From G016756615 sp050958605 (GTDB taxonomy: Bacteria; Pseudomonadota; Alphaproteobacteria; Rhizobiales; Rhizobiaceae), in the NCBI RefSeq assembly GCF_050958605.1, contig NZ_JBJHDO010000003.1:1-64000 (forward strand): a stretch of 64,000 bases of DNA, in the 5' to 3' direction. Each line of letters begins with the position of its first letter. The first letter of the stretch is position 1. The translations under genes were made by a program, and so were the position numbers. The notes beneath the pieces were generated by a model. That model searched no databases. It saw only the letters and a list, made by a program, of their open reading frames with translations, and was not told the origin of the DNA. Positions 24,776 through 33,552 of this stretch are shown in pieces.

Positions 24776-26269
24776 TCATGCCGCGCGACGTTTGCGGCGC
24801 ATCCATCCGATCGCCGGAGAGACGAGCAGGATGAGCGCAGCCGTCGTGATGGTGGCGGCCAGCGGATTCGACCAGAAGACCAGCAGCGACCCGTCCGAGA
24901 GCAGCATGGACTGGCGGAACGCGTCCTCCGCCTTATCGCCGAGGATCATGGCCAGCACCAGCGGCGCCAGCGGATAGCTCAGCTTCTTCAAGAGGTAGCC
25001 GAGTACGCTGAAGATCAGGAGCAGCCAGAGATCGAACGAGGCCGACGCCACCGTGTACGCGCCCATGACGCAGACGATCACGATAACCGGCCCGATGATG
25101 GCGAAAGGCGCCTTTAGGATCGATGCGAAGAGCGGAACCGTTGTAAGCGCCAGGACGACGGCGACCACGTTGCCGAGATACATGGAGGCGATCAGGCCCC
25201 ACACGAAATCCGGCTGTTCGATGAAGAGCATCGGTCCGGGCGTCAAGCCCCAGATCAACAGCCCCCCCATCATGACGGCTGCCGTGGCCGAACCCGGAAT
25301 ACCGAGCGCCAACATGGGCAGCATGGCGCTGCTACCGGCCGCATGGTCCGCCGTCTCGGGACTGATCACGCCCTCGGGCTCGCCGGCGCCGAACTTCTCG
25401 CGGTTGCGCGAGGCGCGCTTGGCGATGCCGTAGCTCATGAAGGAGGCCGCGGTCGGGCCGCCCGGCGTGATGCCCATCCAGCAACCGATGGCGATCGAAC
25501 GCAAATAGGCGAGCCAGTAGCGCGGAAGCTTCAGGATCGTTGCAAAGACCACACGCGGGCTGATCCTGGAGGAGACGCCATCGAAGCGCAGGTCTTCTTC
25601 CATGGTGAGCAGCAACTCGCCGATGCCGAACAAGCCTATCACAGCCACGAGGAAGGAGATGCCACGCATCAGGTCCTCAATGCCATAGGTGAGGCGAAGC
25701 GAACCGGACACGGTATCCATGCCGACCGTCGCGCAGGCGAGTCCGATGGCGATGGACAGAACTGTCTTGGCGGGCGACGAGCCGCCCAGGCCGACGAAGC
25801 TCGCGAACGCCAGGAGGTAGACGGCAAAGAACTCGACCGGCGAGAAGCGCAATGCGAATTGGGCTACCCAGCTCGCGACCAGCGTAATCACGATGACGCC
25901 GGCAAGCGCCCCGACGCCGGCCGAGCAGAAAGCGTAGGTGAGCGCCTCGGCCGCCCTGCCCTGCTTGGCCATGGGATGGCCGTCGAACGTGGTGGCCACT
26001 GAAGACGGCTCGCCCGGAATGTTGAACAGGATCGAGGTCGTCGAGCCGCCGAACAGCGCGCCCCAATACATGCTGGTGAGGAGGATGATCGCCGAGATCG
26101 GCTCCATCGTGAAGGTCAGCGGAAGGAGCAGAGTCACGCCGTTGGGGGCGCCAAGTCCGGGAAGCACGCCGACGAGGATGCCGAGCAGGACGCCAGCCAG
26201 CATCAGGACGATGTGGTAGCCCGACAGCGCCACGCCGAAGCCATGCATGAGATATTCGATATTGCCCAT
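24776..26269 (-). CDS. tctA: Tripartite tricarboxylate transporter large permease TctA
   Basis: A 497-residue membrane protein with about twelve transmembrane helices. The TctA hallmarks GILVGVLPGLGAPNGVTLLLPLT, NIPGEPSSVATTFDGHPMAKQ and GITPGGPTAASFMSYGIAKR are visible, the last being the second conserved glycine-rich loop. With TctB and the periplasmic TctC it forms a secondary carboxylate uptake system. It lies 10 bp after tctB. Confidence 0.95.
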   Translation of the reverse strand: MGNIEYLMHGFGVALSGYHIVLMLAGVLLGILVGVLPGLGAPNGVTLLLPLTFTMEPISAIILLTSMYWGALFGGSTTSILFNIPGEPSSVATTFDGHPMAKQGRAAEALTYAFCSAGVGALAGVIVITLVASWVAQFALRFSPVEFFAVYLLAFASFVGLGGSSPAKTVLSIAIGLACATVGMDTVSGSLRLTYGIEDLMRGISFLVAVIGLFGIGELLLTMEEDLRFDGVSSRISPRVVFATILKLPRYWLAYLRSIAIGCWMGITPGGPTAASFMSYGIAKRASRNREKFGAGEPEGVISPETADHAAGSSAMLPMLALGIPGSATAAVMMGGLLIWGLTPGPMLFIEQPDFVWGLIASMYLGNVVAVVLALTTVPLFASILKAPFAIIGPVIVIVCVMGAYTVASASFDLWLLLIFSVLGYLLKKLSYPLAPLVLAMILGDKAEDAFRQSMLLSDGSLLVFWSNPLAATITTAALILLVSPAIGWMRRKRRAA

Positions 26270-26279
26270 GGCAAGGACC

Positions 26280-26777
26280 TCAATAGATGCCGAGCGCGGC
26301 TTCCAGCGGACCCTTCAGCAGGGGCATCTGGAAGCACCATTCGAACAGCACGAAAAACGCAAGCGATACGGCGATGCTGAGCGCGGCCGAGCGCAGGACA
26401 CCGTATTTGCCCTGCAGCCACATCACGGCGAAGAGATAGAGAGCCGACCCGACATAAAGTCCGAGCACGACCGAGAGGATCACATAGGCCACGATCGGCA
26501 GAAAGAAAAACGCGATGCGTGAAAGCTGCCTGCGTGTCACGAAGCACTCGTTACGGTCGGCCTTGAACCAGGCTTCGACAAGAACGCCGAGGCCTGCCAG
26601 GACGATTACGCCGCCGACATAGAAGGGAAAGTAACCGGCCTCGGGACCGGACGCGTCCCAGCCGATATTGTTCTCCAGCGCGCCCCCCATGACGATCGCG
26701 CCTGCCAGAATGGCGATCAATGCAAGGGAAAGCTCCGCCGTGCGGCGGCTGAGGAGCGGACGATCATCCGGTTGCAT
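26280..26777 (-). CDS. tctB: Tripartite tricarboxylate transporter small permease TctB
   Basis: A 165-residue protein with four predicted transmembrane helices (ELSLALIAILAGAIVMGGAL; AGYFPFYVGGVIVLAGLGVL; FFFLPIVAYVILSVVLGLYV; LSIAVSLAFFVLFEWCFQ). GPEAGYFPFYVG is the typical TctB N-terminal loop. It lies between the tctC and tctA genes. Confidence 0.9.
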   Translation of the reverse strand: MQPDDRPLLSRRTAELSLALIAILAGAIVMGGALENNIGWDASGPEAGYFPFYVGGVIVLAGLGVLVEAWFKADRNECFVTRRQLSRIAFFFLPIVAYVILSVVLGLYVGSALYLFAVMWLQGKYGVLRSAALSIAVSLAFFVLFEWCFQMPLLKGPLEAALGIY

Positions 26778-26864
26778 GGCCTGCCTCTTCGATGGATGGG
26801 ACGGAAACGGAAGCGCCGGCCGCGCCTGTGGAGGGCAAGCACGGCCGGCGCTTCGAGCTTGGGG

Positions 26865-27860
26865 TTAGTTCACCCGCCAGTTCTCGCGTTCGAAGATGCG
26901 GTTGGACGCATCCGCATCTGTCTTGATGAGCGTGTCGAGCTTCTCGCCGGTGGCGAAGAGGTCTACCTGCGCGGTGTTCTCGAGGAAAGTCTTCCATTCC
27001 TCGGTCTCGCGCACCTTGCCGAGCAGATCCGTATAGAATGCTTTCTGGTCGTCGGTCAGCTTGCCCGCGGCGAAGATCGTGCGCGGCAGGATGTAGTCCT
27101 CGATCGGCAGGCCCTGCGAAGCGCATGTCGGGATGTCGGAGAGCGCCATGTCACCGGCAACCTTGCGTTCGTCCGGGATCGGACGGGAAGCAAAGACGCA
27201 CAGCGCGCGCACGGCACCCGACTTCCACTGGCCGAGATTTTCGCTCGGATTGTTGGTGTTGGCGTCGAGGTGACCGCCTGCGAGCTGCACGGCGGCTTCG
27301 TTGCCGCTCTTGAAGGGAACGTAGGTGAACTGGCTGCCGCTCGCCTCGTTGATCAACACCGTGAGAATGTGGTCACCGTCCTTCGACTGGGTGCCGCCCA
27401 TCTTCAGCGGCTTCTCTTTCGCCGCGGCAAGCAACTCGCCAACGGTCTTGTAAGGTGAATCCTTCGGCACCCAGAGAATGAACTCGTCGCCGGCCATCGC
27501 CGCAACGGGCGTCAAATCGTCCATGGTGTAGGCGACCTTCGCCTTCATCGGCAGGAGCCAGGCATTGTTGTTGCCGAACATCAGCTTGTTCGGATCGTTG
27601 CCTGCGGCCTTGCCGGCGAGGAAGGCTTCGGCGCCGGCGCCACCACCCTTGTTGGTGACGATGATCGGCACGTCGGCCAGCTCGTATTTCTGGACGATCG
27701 ACTGGATCGTCCTGGCGAACTGGTCCGTGCCGCCGCCGGGGCCCGCCGAGACGATCAGCTCGATCGGCTTTTGGGGCTTCCATTCCGCGTGGGCAGAGGC
27801 GACCGGCAGCAGGGCGGACATCAGGCCCGCGGCGATCGCCGATTTCACGATACTCTTCAT
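26865..27860 (-). CDS. tctC: Tripartite tricarboxylate transporter substrate-binding protein (Bug/TctC family)
   Basis: A 331-residue periplasmic protein with signal peptide MKSIVKSAIAAGLMSALLPV ending ASAHAEW. Family features include PIELIVSAGPGGGTDQFART and GGGAGAEAFLAGKAAG. Bug proteins bind carboxylates through a conserved Asp pair and water network; the ligand here is probably the 2-hydroxy acid degraded by the cluster, which is an inference from context. The start at 27860 is six codons downstream of another possible start and matches the signal peptide. Confidence 0.92.
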   Translation of the reverse strand: MKSIVKSAIAAGLMSALLPVASAHAEWKPQKPIELIVSAGPGGGTDQFARTIQSIVQKYELADVPIIVTNKGGGAGAEAFLAGKAAGNDPNKLMFGNNNAWLLPMKAKVAYTMDDLTPVAAMAGDEFILWVPKDSPYKTVGELLAAAKEKPLKMGGTQSKDGDHILTVLINEASGSQFTYVPFKSGNEAAVQLAGGHLDANTNNPSENLGQWKSGAVRALCVFASRPIPDERKVAGDMALSDIPTCASQGLPIEDYILPRTIFAAGKLTDDQKAFYTDLLGKVRETEEWKTFLENTAQVDLFATGEKLDTLIKTDADASNRIFERENWRVN

Positions 27861-27913
27861 GTTGGGTATTTCCTCCACTTATGGGGGTGGTGTTGGCGGT
27901 TACCGGCCGCGCG

Positions 27914-29083
27914 TCATCCTTTGCCTTTGCCGAACGATGTCGGCAGGCGCCCGATGTCGCGAAGTCCGTCTTGATCGAGCTCGAAGCCGAGGCCGGGGGC
28001 CTCGGGGAGCACGAGCTGGTCGCCGCTGCGCTGCGGCAAGGATTTGAACAGTTGCTGGCACATGGAGACTGAAACCAGGTGCCATTCCACAAGCCCGCCA
28101 TTCGCCATGCCGGCATGCAGATGCATGTTGTGGAACGGGAAAGCCCCGCCATTGTCGATGGTTATGCCGTGGGCCTGGGCAAGCGCTGCTGCCTTCATGC
28201 CGCCCGTATAGCCGCCGCCGATGCAGACATTGGGCTGAAGGATGTCGACCGCACCCGCCACCAGCATGTCGCGATAACGGAAGAGCTGCCCCTCATTCTG
28301 ACCGGCTGCCACCGGCATCGAAGCCTGCCGGCGGAACTCGGCGAGGCCGGGAATGTCGTTGCCCTTCAGCGGCTCCTCGAAGAAGGAGACGTTGCAGTCC
28401 GCGATCGCCCGGGCGAGACGCAGCGCGTGATAGGCGTCCAGGCTGCAATTCGCGTCAATGAAGATCTCGACTTCATCGCCGACAGCTTCTCGCACCGCGC
28501 GGACGCGGCGGATATCTTCCTCGATGACGCTCTCCAGCGGGCGCGGCTCGTCCCGGCGGGCAAGCGCATGCTGGCCGACCACCATCTTGAGCCGGCGATG
28601 CCCCGCTCCAGCCAGGTGACGCGCTGCGGCCGCCAGTTCGTCGCGGTCGAGCGCTCCGAAGCCGAAAGTCGTATAGGTGGTCACTTCCCGCCTCGCGCCG
28701 CCGATCAGCCGCCACACCGGCTGGTTCAGCCGCTTGCCGGCAAGATCCCAAAGGGCGATATCGATTGCTGAGATGGCGTGGCTGGCATAGCCGGTCTGGC
28801 CACGCGGCGTAAGCAGCCAATAGAGCATCTCGGAGATGCCTTCGCGCGACAGTGCGTCCCGCCCCTTGAGGTTGGGCGCCACGACTTCGTTGATTGCGGC
28901 TGCCACGATCTCCTCGTCGGTGATGGCGGTAAAGCCGTGTCCCGCCAAGCCGTCGGCGGTCTCGAGCTCAACGACGAGGCCGGAGAGCTTTGCCGGCTTC
29001 GAAATCGGGCCGATTTCCAGGGTGCAGGGAACGTAGACCGGCGTCGCCAGTACCTTCGTGATTGCGTTTTCCTTAACCGACAA
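27914..29083 (-). CDS. Mandelate racemase/muconate lactonising family protein (enolase superfamily)
   Basis: A 389-residue enolase-superfamily protein. The capping domain is followed by a barrel with Lys in RRLKMVVGQ, metal ligands Asp in IFIDANCSLDAYHA and Glu in VSFFEEPL, then PVAAGQNEGQLFRYRD and a His in GGAFPFHNMHLHAG. The KxK motif of classic mandelate racemase is reduced to KMV, the third ligand position reads GQN, and the Asp of the His-Asp dyad appears as Asn (QPNVCIGGG). It may therefore racemise, epimerise or dehydrate a different acid. The TTG start at 29083 is preceded by AGGAG. It lies between the TPP enzyme and tctC genes in one operon. Confidence 0.8.
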   Translation of the reverse strand: MSVKENAITKVLATPVYVPCTLEIGPISKPAKLSGLVVELETADGLAGHGFTAITDEEIVAAAINEVVAPNLKGRDALSREGISEMLYWLLTPRGQTGYASHAISAIDIALWDLAGKRLNQPVWRLIGGARREVTTYTTFGFGALDRDELAAAARHLAGAGHRRLKMVVGQHALARRDEPRPLESVIEEDIRRVRAVREAVGDEVEIFIDANCSLDAYHALRLARAIADCNVSFFEEPLKGNDIPGLAEFRRQASMPVAAGQNEGQLFRYRDMLVAGAVDILQPNVCIGGGYTGGMKAAALAQAHGITIDNGGAFPFHNMHLHAGMANGGLVEWHLVSVSMCQQLFKSLPQRSGDQLVLPEAPGLGFELDQDGLRDIGRLPTSFGKGKG

Positions 29084-29167
29084 TTCTCTCTCCTGGGCGC
29101 GCCTCAAGTCCGGGCATCTTGCGATCGCCGCTGCGCGACTGTTCCCGATGTGCAGATGGGTGGATGA

Positions 29168-30925
29168 TTATGGTCGAACGCGTATCTCGACCAATGCGTG
29201 GGTCTTCTTCGTTTCGATGTGGTCGATCGCGGCGGCCAGGGTCGCTTCGAGGTCCTCGCCATTCTCCACGACAGCTGCCCAGGCGCGGCTCGCGCTTGCA
29301 ACGGCAGTGAAATCGGGCGTCGGCGAAAGCGATGTGAGCGGCATGCGATTCGTCTTTGCGGCGTAGCCGCCGGGGTAGATGCCCAGCACCGACTGGCGCA
29401 CGGCTCCCCATTCGGCATTGTTCAGCACGAGGACGAGGAGCGGCAGCTCAAGCGCCTCGGCGATCTGATGGCACGCGACGGGATTGGAAAAGATGTAGGA
29501 CCCGTCTCCCATGGTGGCGACGATCAGGCGCTTGCGGTCGGCAAGCTGCATGCCGAGCGCAGCCGGAAAACACCAGCCCAGCCCGCCGGAATGCGGCTCC
29601 TGATACCAGCTTCCCGGGCGGTCGAGAGACAGCGGCATCAGCGGGCATCCGAGCTCGGAGAATACCGTCGCGTCCTTGCCGGCAATGGCTTGGGACAGCT
29701 TGAGACTGACGAAGTCCTTCGTCATCGAGGGGCCGCCGCCCGCCTGCGCGGTTTCCAGCGTGCGGGCCCGCATCGCGCGGAGCTTGGGCTTAAGACTTGC
29801 TGCCCGAGCATCTATCGCGGTTTGGCGGGTCGCGAGGTGCGGTCCCATCGCGCCGCGCAGGCTCACGAGCGTCTCGCCGACGTCGCCGACCAGCGAAATA
29901 TCCGACTGGAAATTGCGGATCGGAAAACGAGCATAAAGCGGATCGCGTCCGACATGGACGATCTTGCAGCCAGCCGCCGGGCGATGGATGTCCGGAGACC
30001 AGGGCGCGATGGCGTCGATGACGAGGATCGCGTCCGCCTCCTCGACCCAAGGCGCCGGATCGGCGCCGGCCGACATCGGATGGTCGGTCGGAAAACCGAG
30101 CTGGATCGCCCAATATTGCAGGACGGGGATGCCCCAGTCCTCGGCGATGGCCTGGAGCGCGGCAAAGCCGTCTGCATTGCCGCAGCCTCGTTGCACGATG
30201 ATCAGCGGGCGCTCCGCGGCGGCGAGCACGGCGGCCGCCTCTTGCAGGCCGGACGGCGATGCGAAGGCGCGAGCCGGAGCGATCGATAGCGGACGCTCGA
30301 GCTCGCCTGTCGGGCATGGCTCACAAAGGACTTCTCGCGGAAGGCTTATATAGACCGGCCCGGGCGGCGTCGAGTTGGCGATCGCATAGGCACGGTCGAC
30401 GATCTCCAGGATCTGCTCGGGCTCGCGCAGTTCGTAGTCCCATTTCGATGCCTCGCGCACGAGCGCCGTCTGGTCGCGCATCTCCTGTCCCCAGCCGATC
30501 GGCACGGTGCGTGAGCCCAGCCGCCCCTTCTCGGTGGTCGGCGTCCTGCCGGAGAAAAGCAGGACAGGAATTTGTTCGGCTGCCGCGTTGATCGCGCCCA
30601 TGGCGCAGTTCGCCAGGCCGACATTGGTGTGGGCGATCACGGCCTGCGAACGGCCGGTCGCGAGATAGTAGCCGTATGCCATGCCCATCGCCGCCGATTC
30701 GTGCGGCATCACCAAGGCTTCCGGCAGCGGAACCTGCTTCGCCTCCGCCTCCGCCAGCCCCTCGATGATCGGCGGAAAGTCTGTCCCGGAATTGGCGAAG
30801 ATATAGTCGACCCCGATTGCCTTCAGCCGCGCGAGGAGGGCGCCGCCGGCGGTCATGTCCGCACGCTGAACTCCTGCCTGCTCCGCGCCGGACGTTTCCC
30901 GGCGAGCATCTCGTGCCGATTGCAC
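29168..30925 (-). CDS. Thiamine diphosphate-dependent 2-oxoacid decarboxylase-like enzyme
   Basis: A 585-residue three-domain TPP enzyme. The Glu that activates TPP is in MPHESAAMGMAYGYY. A His in VIAHTNVGLANCAMG occupies the position of the active-site His of benzoylformate decarboxylase, where acetolactate synthases have other residues. The TPP motif is VATMGDGSYIFSNPVACHQ to VLNNAEWG. With the FMN dehydrogenase and aldehyde dehydrogenase nearby, decarboxylation of an aromatic 2-oxoacid is the best guess, though acetolactate synthase-like chemistry is not excluded. A GTG start at 30925 has CTCCT-complement AGGAG 8 bases upstream; a Met at 30856 is the alternative. It is the first gene of the minus-strand operon. 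Confidence 0.8.
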   Translation of the reverse strand: MQSARDARRETSGAEQAGVQRADMTAGGALLARLKAIGVDYIFANSGTDFPPIIEGLAEAEAKQVPLPEALVMPHESAAMGMAYGYYLATGRSQAVIAHTNVGLANCAMGAINAAAEQIPVLLFSGRTPTTEKGRLGSRTVPIGWGQEMRDQTALVREASKWDYELREPEQILEIVDRAYAIANSTPPGPVYISLPREVLCEPCPTGELERPLSIAPARAFASPSGLQEAAAVLAAAERPLIIVQRGCGNADGFAALQAIAEDWGIPVLQYWAIQLGFPTDHPMSAGADPAPWVEEADAILVIDAIAPWSPDIHRPAAGCKIVHVGRDPLYARFPIRNFQSDISLVGDVGETLVSLRGAMGPHLATRQTAIDARAASLKPKLRAMRARTLETAQAGGGPSMTKDFVSLKLSQAIAGKDATVFSELGCPLMPLSLDRPGSWYQEPHSGGLGWCFPAALGMQLADRKRLIVATMGDGSYIFSNPVACHQIAEALELPLLVLVLNNAEWGAVRQSVLGIYPGGYAAKTNRMPLTSLSPTPDFTAVASASRAWAAVVENGEDLEATLAAAIDHIETKKTHALVEIRVRP

Positions 30926-30939
30926 CACCCGAACTCCTG

Positions 30940-30956
30940 ATTTCAATATGTGAAAT
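30940..30956. promoter_or_regulatory. Candidate IclR operator between the divergent operons
   Basis: The palindrome ATTTCA-ATATG-TGAAAT lies at 30940-30956, and another ATTTCA half-site follows at 30961-30966. It sits next to the ribosome binding site of the TPP enzyme gene and about 105 bp upstream of the iclR-type gene. IclR proteins commonly bind such palindromes next to their targets. Confidence 0.5.
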
Positions 30957-31060
30957 GCCAATTTCAAAAACATTGACACGATCGGAAAATGACGTCAACA
31001 TCCGAAACGATGACGAACATGGTTTGCCCCCAATAACCTCCCACACGCGGCTGAAGGCAG

Positions 31061-31852
31061 ATGACGACTCCGTTGAACGGTTCCGTGGTGAAAGCCTTCG
31101 GCATCCTGAACCTGTTTCATGCCTCCCGGGCGGAGATCACCGCCGGCTATGTCCAGCAGAATCTGGGCATGAACTTCATCACGGCGCACCGTTTCCTGAG
31201 AACGCTGGAGAGCGTGGGAGCGCTGGTCGCGGTCGACAAGGGGCGCTATCGGCTGGGCTACGCGCTGGTCGACCTGTCGCAGAAGGCGACGGAAGAGACA
31301 AACCTGGCAGCCATCCTGCAACCGCAACTCATCGGGGTGACAAAGGACATTCAGGAAGCGAGCATGGCGACAGGCTTCGATGGCCAGATGGTCGTCTGCA
31401 TCGCAAAGGCAGCTTCGCCCCATCCGCTCTTCGTCGACATCCGCGTCGGCAGCAAGCTCGAGGCCTATTGCACTGCCCATGGCAAGCTCTGGCTTGCTTT
31501 CATGGACGAGGCCAAGCTCGATCAATACCTCGATGCGGTCGTGCTGAAGCAGGCGACGCCGGCGTCGATCGTGGACCGCGACAAGCTTCTTGACGAACTG
31601 CGCGAGGTCCGCAGGACCAAGACAGCCTACAACTACGAAGAAAGGGATGCCGGGATCGTTGCAGTCGCTGTTCCGGTCCTGGGACGGACGGGAAAGCTGA
31701 TCTGCGGCCTCTCCGTCTTCGGACCGCCGCACCGTCTGAATGAAGCGACGCTCTCGACCGCCGCCGATCGATTGCGATCGGCGGCTCAAGCCGTCATCAG
31801 CGGGCTTTACGGCTCCCCATCCCCGGATATCCGGGCGGCGGATGCCGACTGA
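31061..31852 (+). CDS. IclR family transcription regulator
   Basis: A 263-residue regulator. The N-terminal winged helix reads SVVKAFGILNLFHASRAEIT, YVQQNLGMNFITAHRFLRTL and GRYRLGYALVDLS. The effector domain includes LEAYCTAHGKLWLAFM, YNYEERDAGIVAVAVPV and GLSVFGPPHRL, all typical of IclR. It is divergent from the TPP-racemase-TctCBA-dehydrogenase operon and 20 bp upstream of the aldehyde dehydrogenase gene, so it probably controls both in response to a pathway carboxylate. Confidence 0.92.
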   Translation: MTTPLNGSVVKAFGILNLFHASRAEITAGYVQQNLGMNFITAHRFLRTLESVGALVAVDKGRYRLGYALVDLSQKATEETNLAAILQPQLIGVTKDIQEASMATGFDGQMVVCIAKAASPHPLFVDIRVGSKLEAYCTAHGKLWLAFMDEAKLDQYLDAVVLKQATPASIVDRDKLLDELREVRRTKTAYNYEERDAGIVAVAVPVLGRTGKLICGLSVFGPPHRLNEATLSTAADRLRSAAQAVISGLYGSPSPDIRAADAD

Positions 31853-31872
31853 TGCAACCAAAATCGTGAGGA

Positions 31873-33330
31873 ATGGAGAATAACTTGGATATCGGATTGC
31901 TGATCGGCGGCGGAAGCGCGCGGCCGGAGGATAGAGAGACTTTTGAGCGCAACGATCCGGTGACCGGCGATGTCGCTACCCGGGCGGTGGCCGGACGCAA
32001 GGCCGATGTCGACGCCGCCGTGGCGGCTGCGGCGCGCGCCTTCGAAAGCTGGTCCGAAACGGGCCCGAACGCCCGGCGAGCCATCCTCAACAAGGCCGCC
32101 GACCTCATGGAGGCGCGAGCGGAAGAGTTCATCAAAGTCGCCATGGCCGAGACCGGCGCCACCGCGCCGTGGATCGGGTTCAACGTCAAGCTGGGCGCCG
32201 GCATTCTGCGCGAGGCGGCCGCCATGACGACCCAGATCAAGGGCGAGGTCATCCCCTCGGACAAGCCGGGTTCGCTTGCCATGGCGCTGCGCCAGCCCGT
32301 CGGCGTCATCGTCGGCATGGCACCCTGGAACGCGCCGGTGATCCTGGGCGTGCGCGCCGTCGCCATGCCGATCGCGGCGGGTAACACGGTGGTGCTCAAG
32401 GCATCGGAAATGTGCCCGCACACCCATCTGATGATCGGGGAGGTCCTACGCGAAGCCGGCGTGCCTGACGGCGTCATCAACGTCGTCACGCATGCCGCAA
32501 AGGACGCGCCGGAAGTAGTCGCGGCGCTGGTCGAGCATCCGCAGGTCAAGCGGATCAACTTCACGGGATCGACGAAGGTAGGCAAGATCATCGCAAAGCT
32601 CGCGGCGGAGCATCTGAAGCCCGTCCTGCTCGAACTCGGCGGCAAGGCGCCGCTGCTCGTCCTCGATGACGCCGACATCGAAGCCGCCGTCAATGCCGCG
32701 GCCTTCGGCGCCTTCATGAACCAGGGCCAGATCTGCATGTCGACCGAGCGCATCATAGTCGACGAGAAGGTCGCCGACGCCTTTGTCGCGGCCTTTGCAG
32801 CCAAGGCCAAGGCGCTGCCTCATGGCAACCCGCGCGATCATGTCGTGCTGGGCTCGGTGATCTCCCGCTCGACCGTGGACCGCGTGAACGAACTCGTGGA
32901 GGACGCGGTAAAGAAGGGCGCCGTCGTTGTGGCCGGCGGCCCGGCCGAGGGCACGATCATGCCGGCGACGGTTGTCGACAAGGTCACGCCGGAGATGAAC
33001 CTCTTCTACGATGAATCCTTCGGACCCGTCGTCTGTGTCGTACGCGCACGCGATACGGAACATGCCATCGCGCTCGCCAACGACACTCAGTATGGCCTTT
33101 CCTCGGCCGTGTTCGGCCAGGATGTGCGCCGCGCCATGGCAGTGGCCCGCCGGATCGAAGCCGGCATCTGCCATATCAACGGCCCGACGGTCGGCGACGA
33201 GGCGCAGATGCCGTTTGGCGGTGTGAAAGCGAGCGGCTACGGCCGCTTCGGCGGCAATGCCGGCATCGCCGAGTTCACGGAGCTGCGCTGGGTAACGATC
33301 GAAGACCCCAAGCAGCACTATCCGTTCTAG
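31873..33330 (+). CDS. Aldehyde dehydrogenase, salicylaldehyde/vanillin/benzaldehyde-type
   Basis: A 485-residue NAD(P)-dependent aldehyde dehydrogenase. The catalytic Cys is in MNQGQICMSTERIIV, the general-base Glu in VLLELGGKAPLLVL, the cofactor-binding turn in INFTGSTKVGKIIA, and the conserved Asn in GMAPWNAPVILGVRAVA. The run NAPVILGVRAVAMPIAAGNT followed by VVLKASEMCPHTH is typical of the aromatic salicylaldehyde dehydrogenase-like branch. It follows the iclR-type gene by 20 bp, so the two form an operon. In the pathway model it oxidises the aldehyde made by the TPP enzyme. The ATG at 31873 has GTGAGGA very close; TTG five codons in, with GGAG, is an alternative start. Confidence 0.92.
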   Translation: MENNLDIGLLIGGGSARPEDRETFERNDPVTGDVATRAVAGRKADVDAAVAAAARAFESWSETGPNARRAILNKAADLMEARAEEFIKVAMAETGATAPWIGFNVKLGAGILREAAAMTTQIKGEVIPSDKPGSLAMALRQPVGVIVGMAPWNAPVILGVRAVAMPIAAGNTVVLKASEMCPHTHLMIGEVLREAGVPDGVINVVTHAAKDAPEVVAALVEHPQVKRINFTGSTKVGKIIAKLAAEHLKPVLLELGGKAPLLVLDDADIEAAVNAAAFGAFMNQGQICMSTERIIVDEKVADAFVAAFAAKAKALPHGNPRDHVVLGSVISRSTVDRVNELVEDAVKKGAVVVAGGPAEGTIMPATVVDKVTPEMNLFYDESFGPVVCVVRARDTEHAIALANDTQYGLSSAVFGQDVRRAMAVARRIEAGICHINGPTVGDEAQMPFGGVKASGYGRFGGNAGIAEFTELRWVTIEDPKQHYPF

Positions 33331-33345
33331 GATCGTCAATGGCTT

Positions 33346-33373
33346 GCGACCCGCGGCATTGGCCGCGGGTCGC
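33346..33373 (+). terminator. 12-bp perfect hairpin after the aldehyde dehydrogenase gene
   Basis: The arms GCGACCCGCGGC (33346-33357) and GCCGCGGGTCGC (33362-33373) flank an ATTG tetraloop 16 bp after the stop. It is very stable but lacks a following T-run. Confidence 0.65.
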
Positions 33374-33401
33374 GCTATGTCTTGGGCACGAACACTTTTC
33401 C

Positions 33402-33520
33402 CGGCATTTCGAAATACCGCACCAAGAAAACGAAAGAAAATCGCAGCAAAATCGAAAGAAAATAAAAAGCCCACCCAAAAAGATATTTATTTCGGTGCGA
33501 AATTTCATCGTTCCGATTGT
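33402..33520. other. A-rich, low-GC tract with two palindromes
   Basis: A purine/A-rich run (AAGAAAACGAAAGAAAATCG and similar) follows the near-perfect palindrome CGGCATTTC-GAAATACCG (33402-33419). GAAATTTC lies at 33499-33506. Composition is unlike the surrounding GC-rich genes. It may be the upstream region of the structured element at 33553. Confidence 0.4.
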
Positions 33521-33552
33521 ATTTGCCGCAATTCATGTCATCATAAGTAGTA

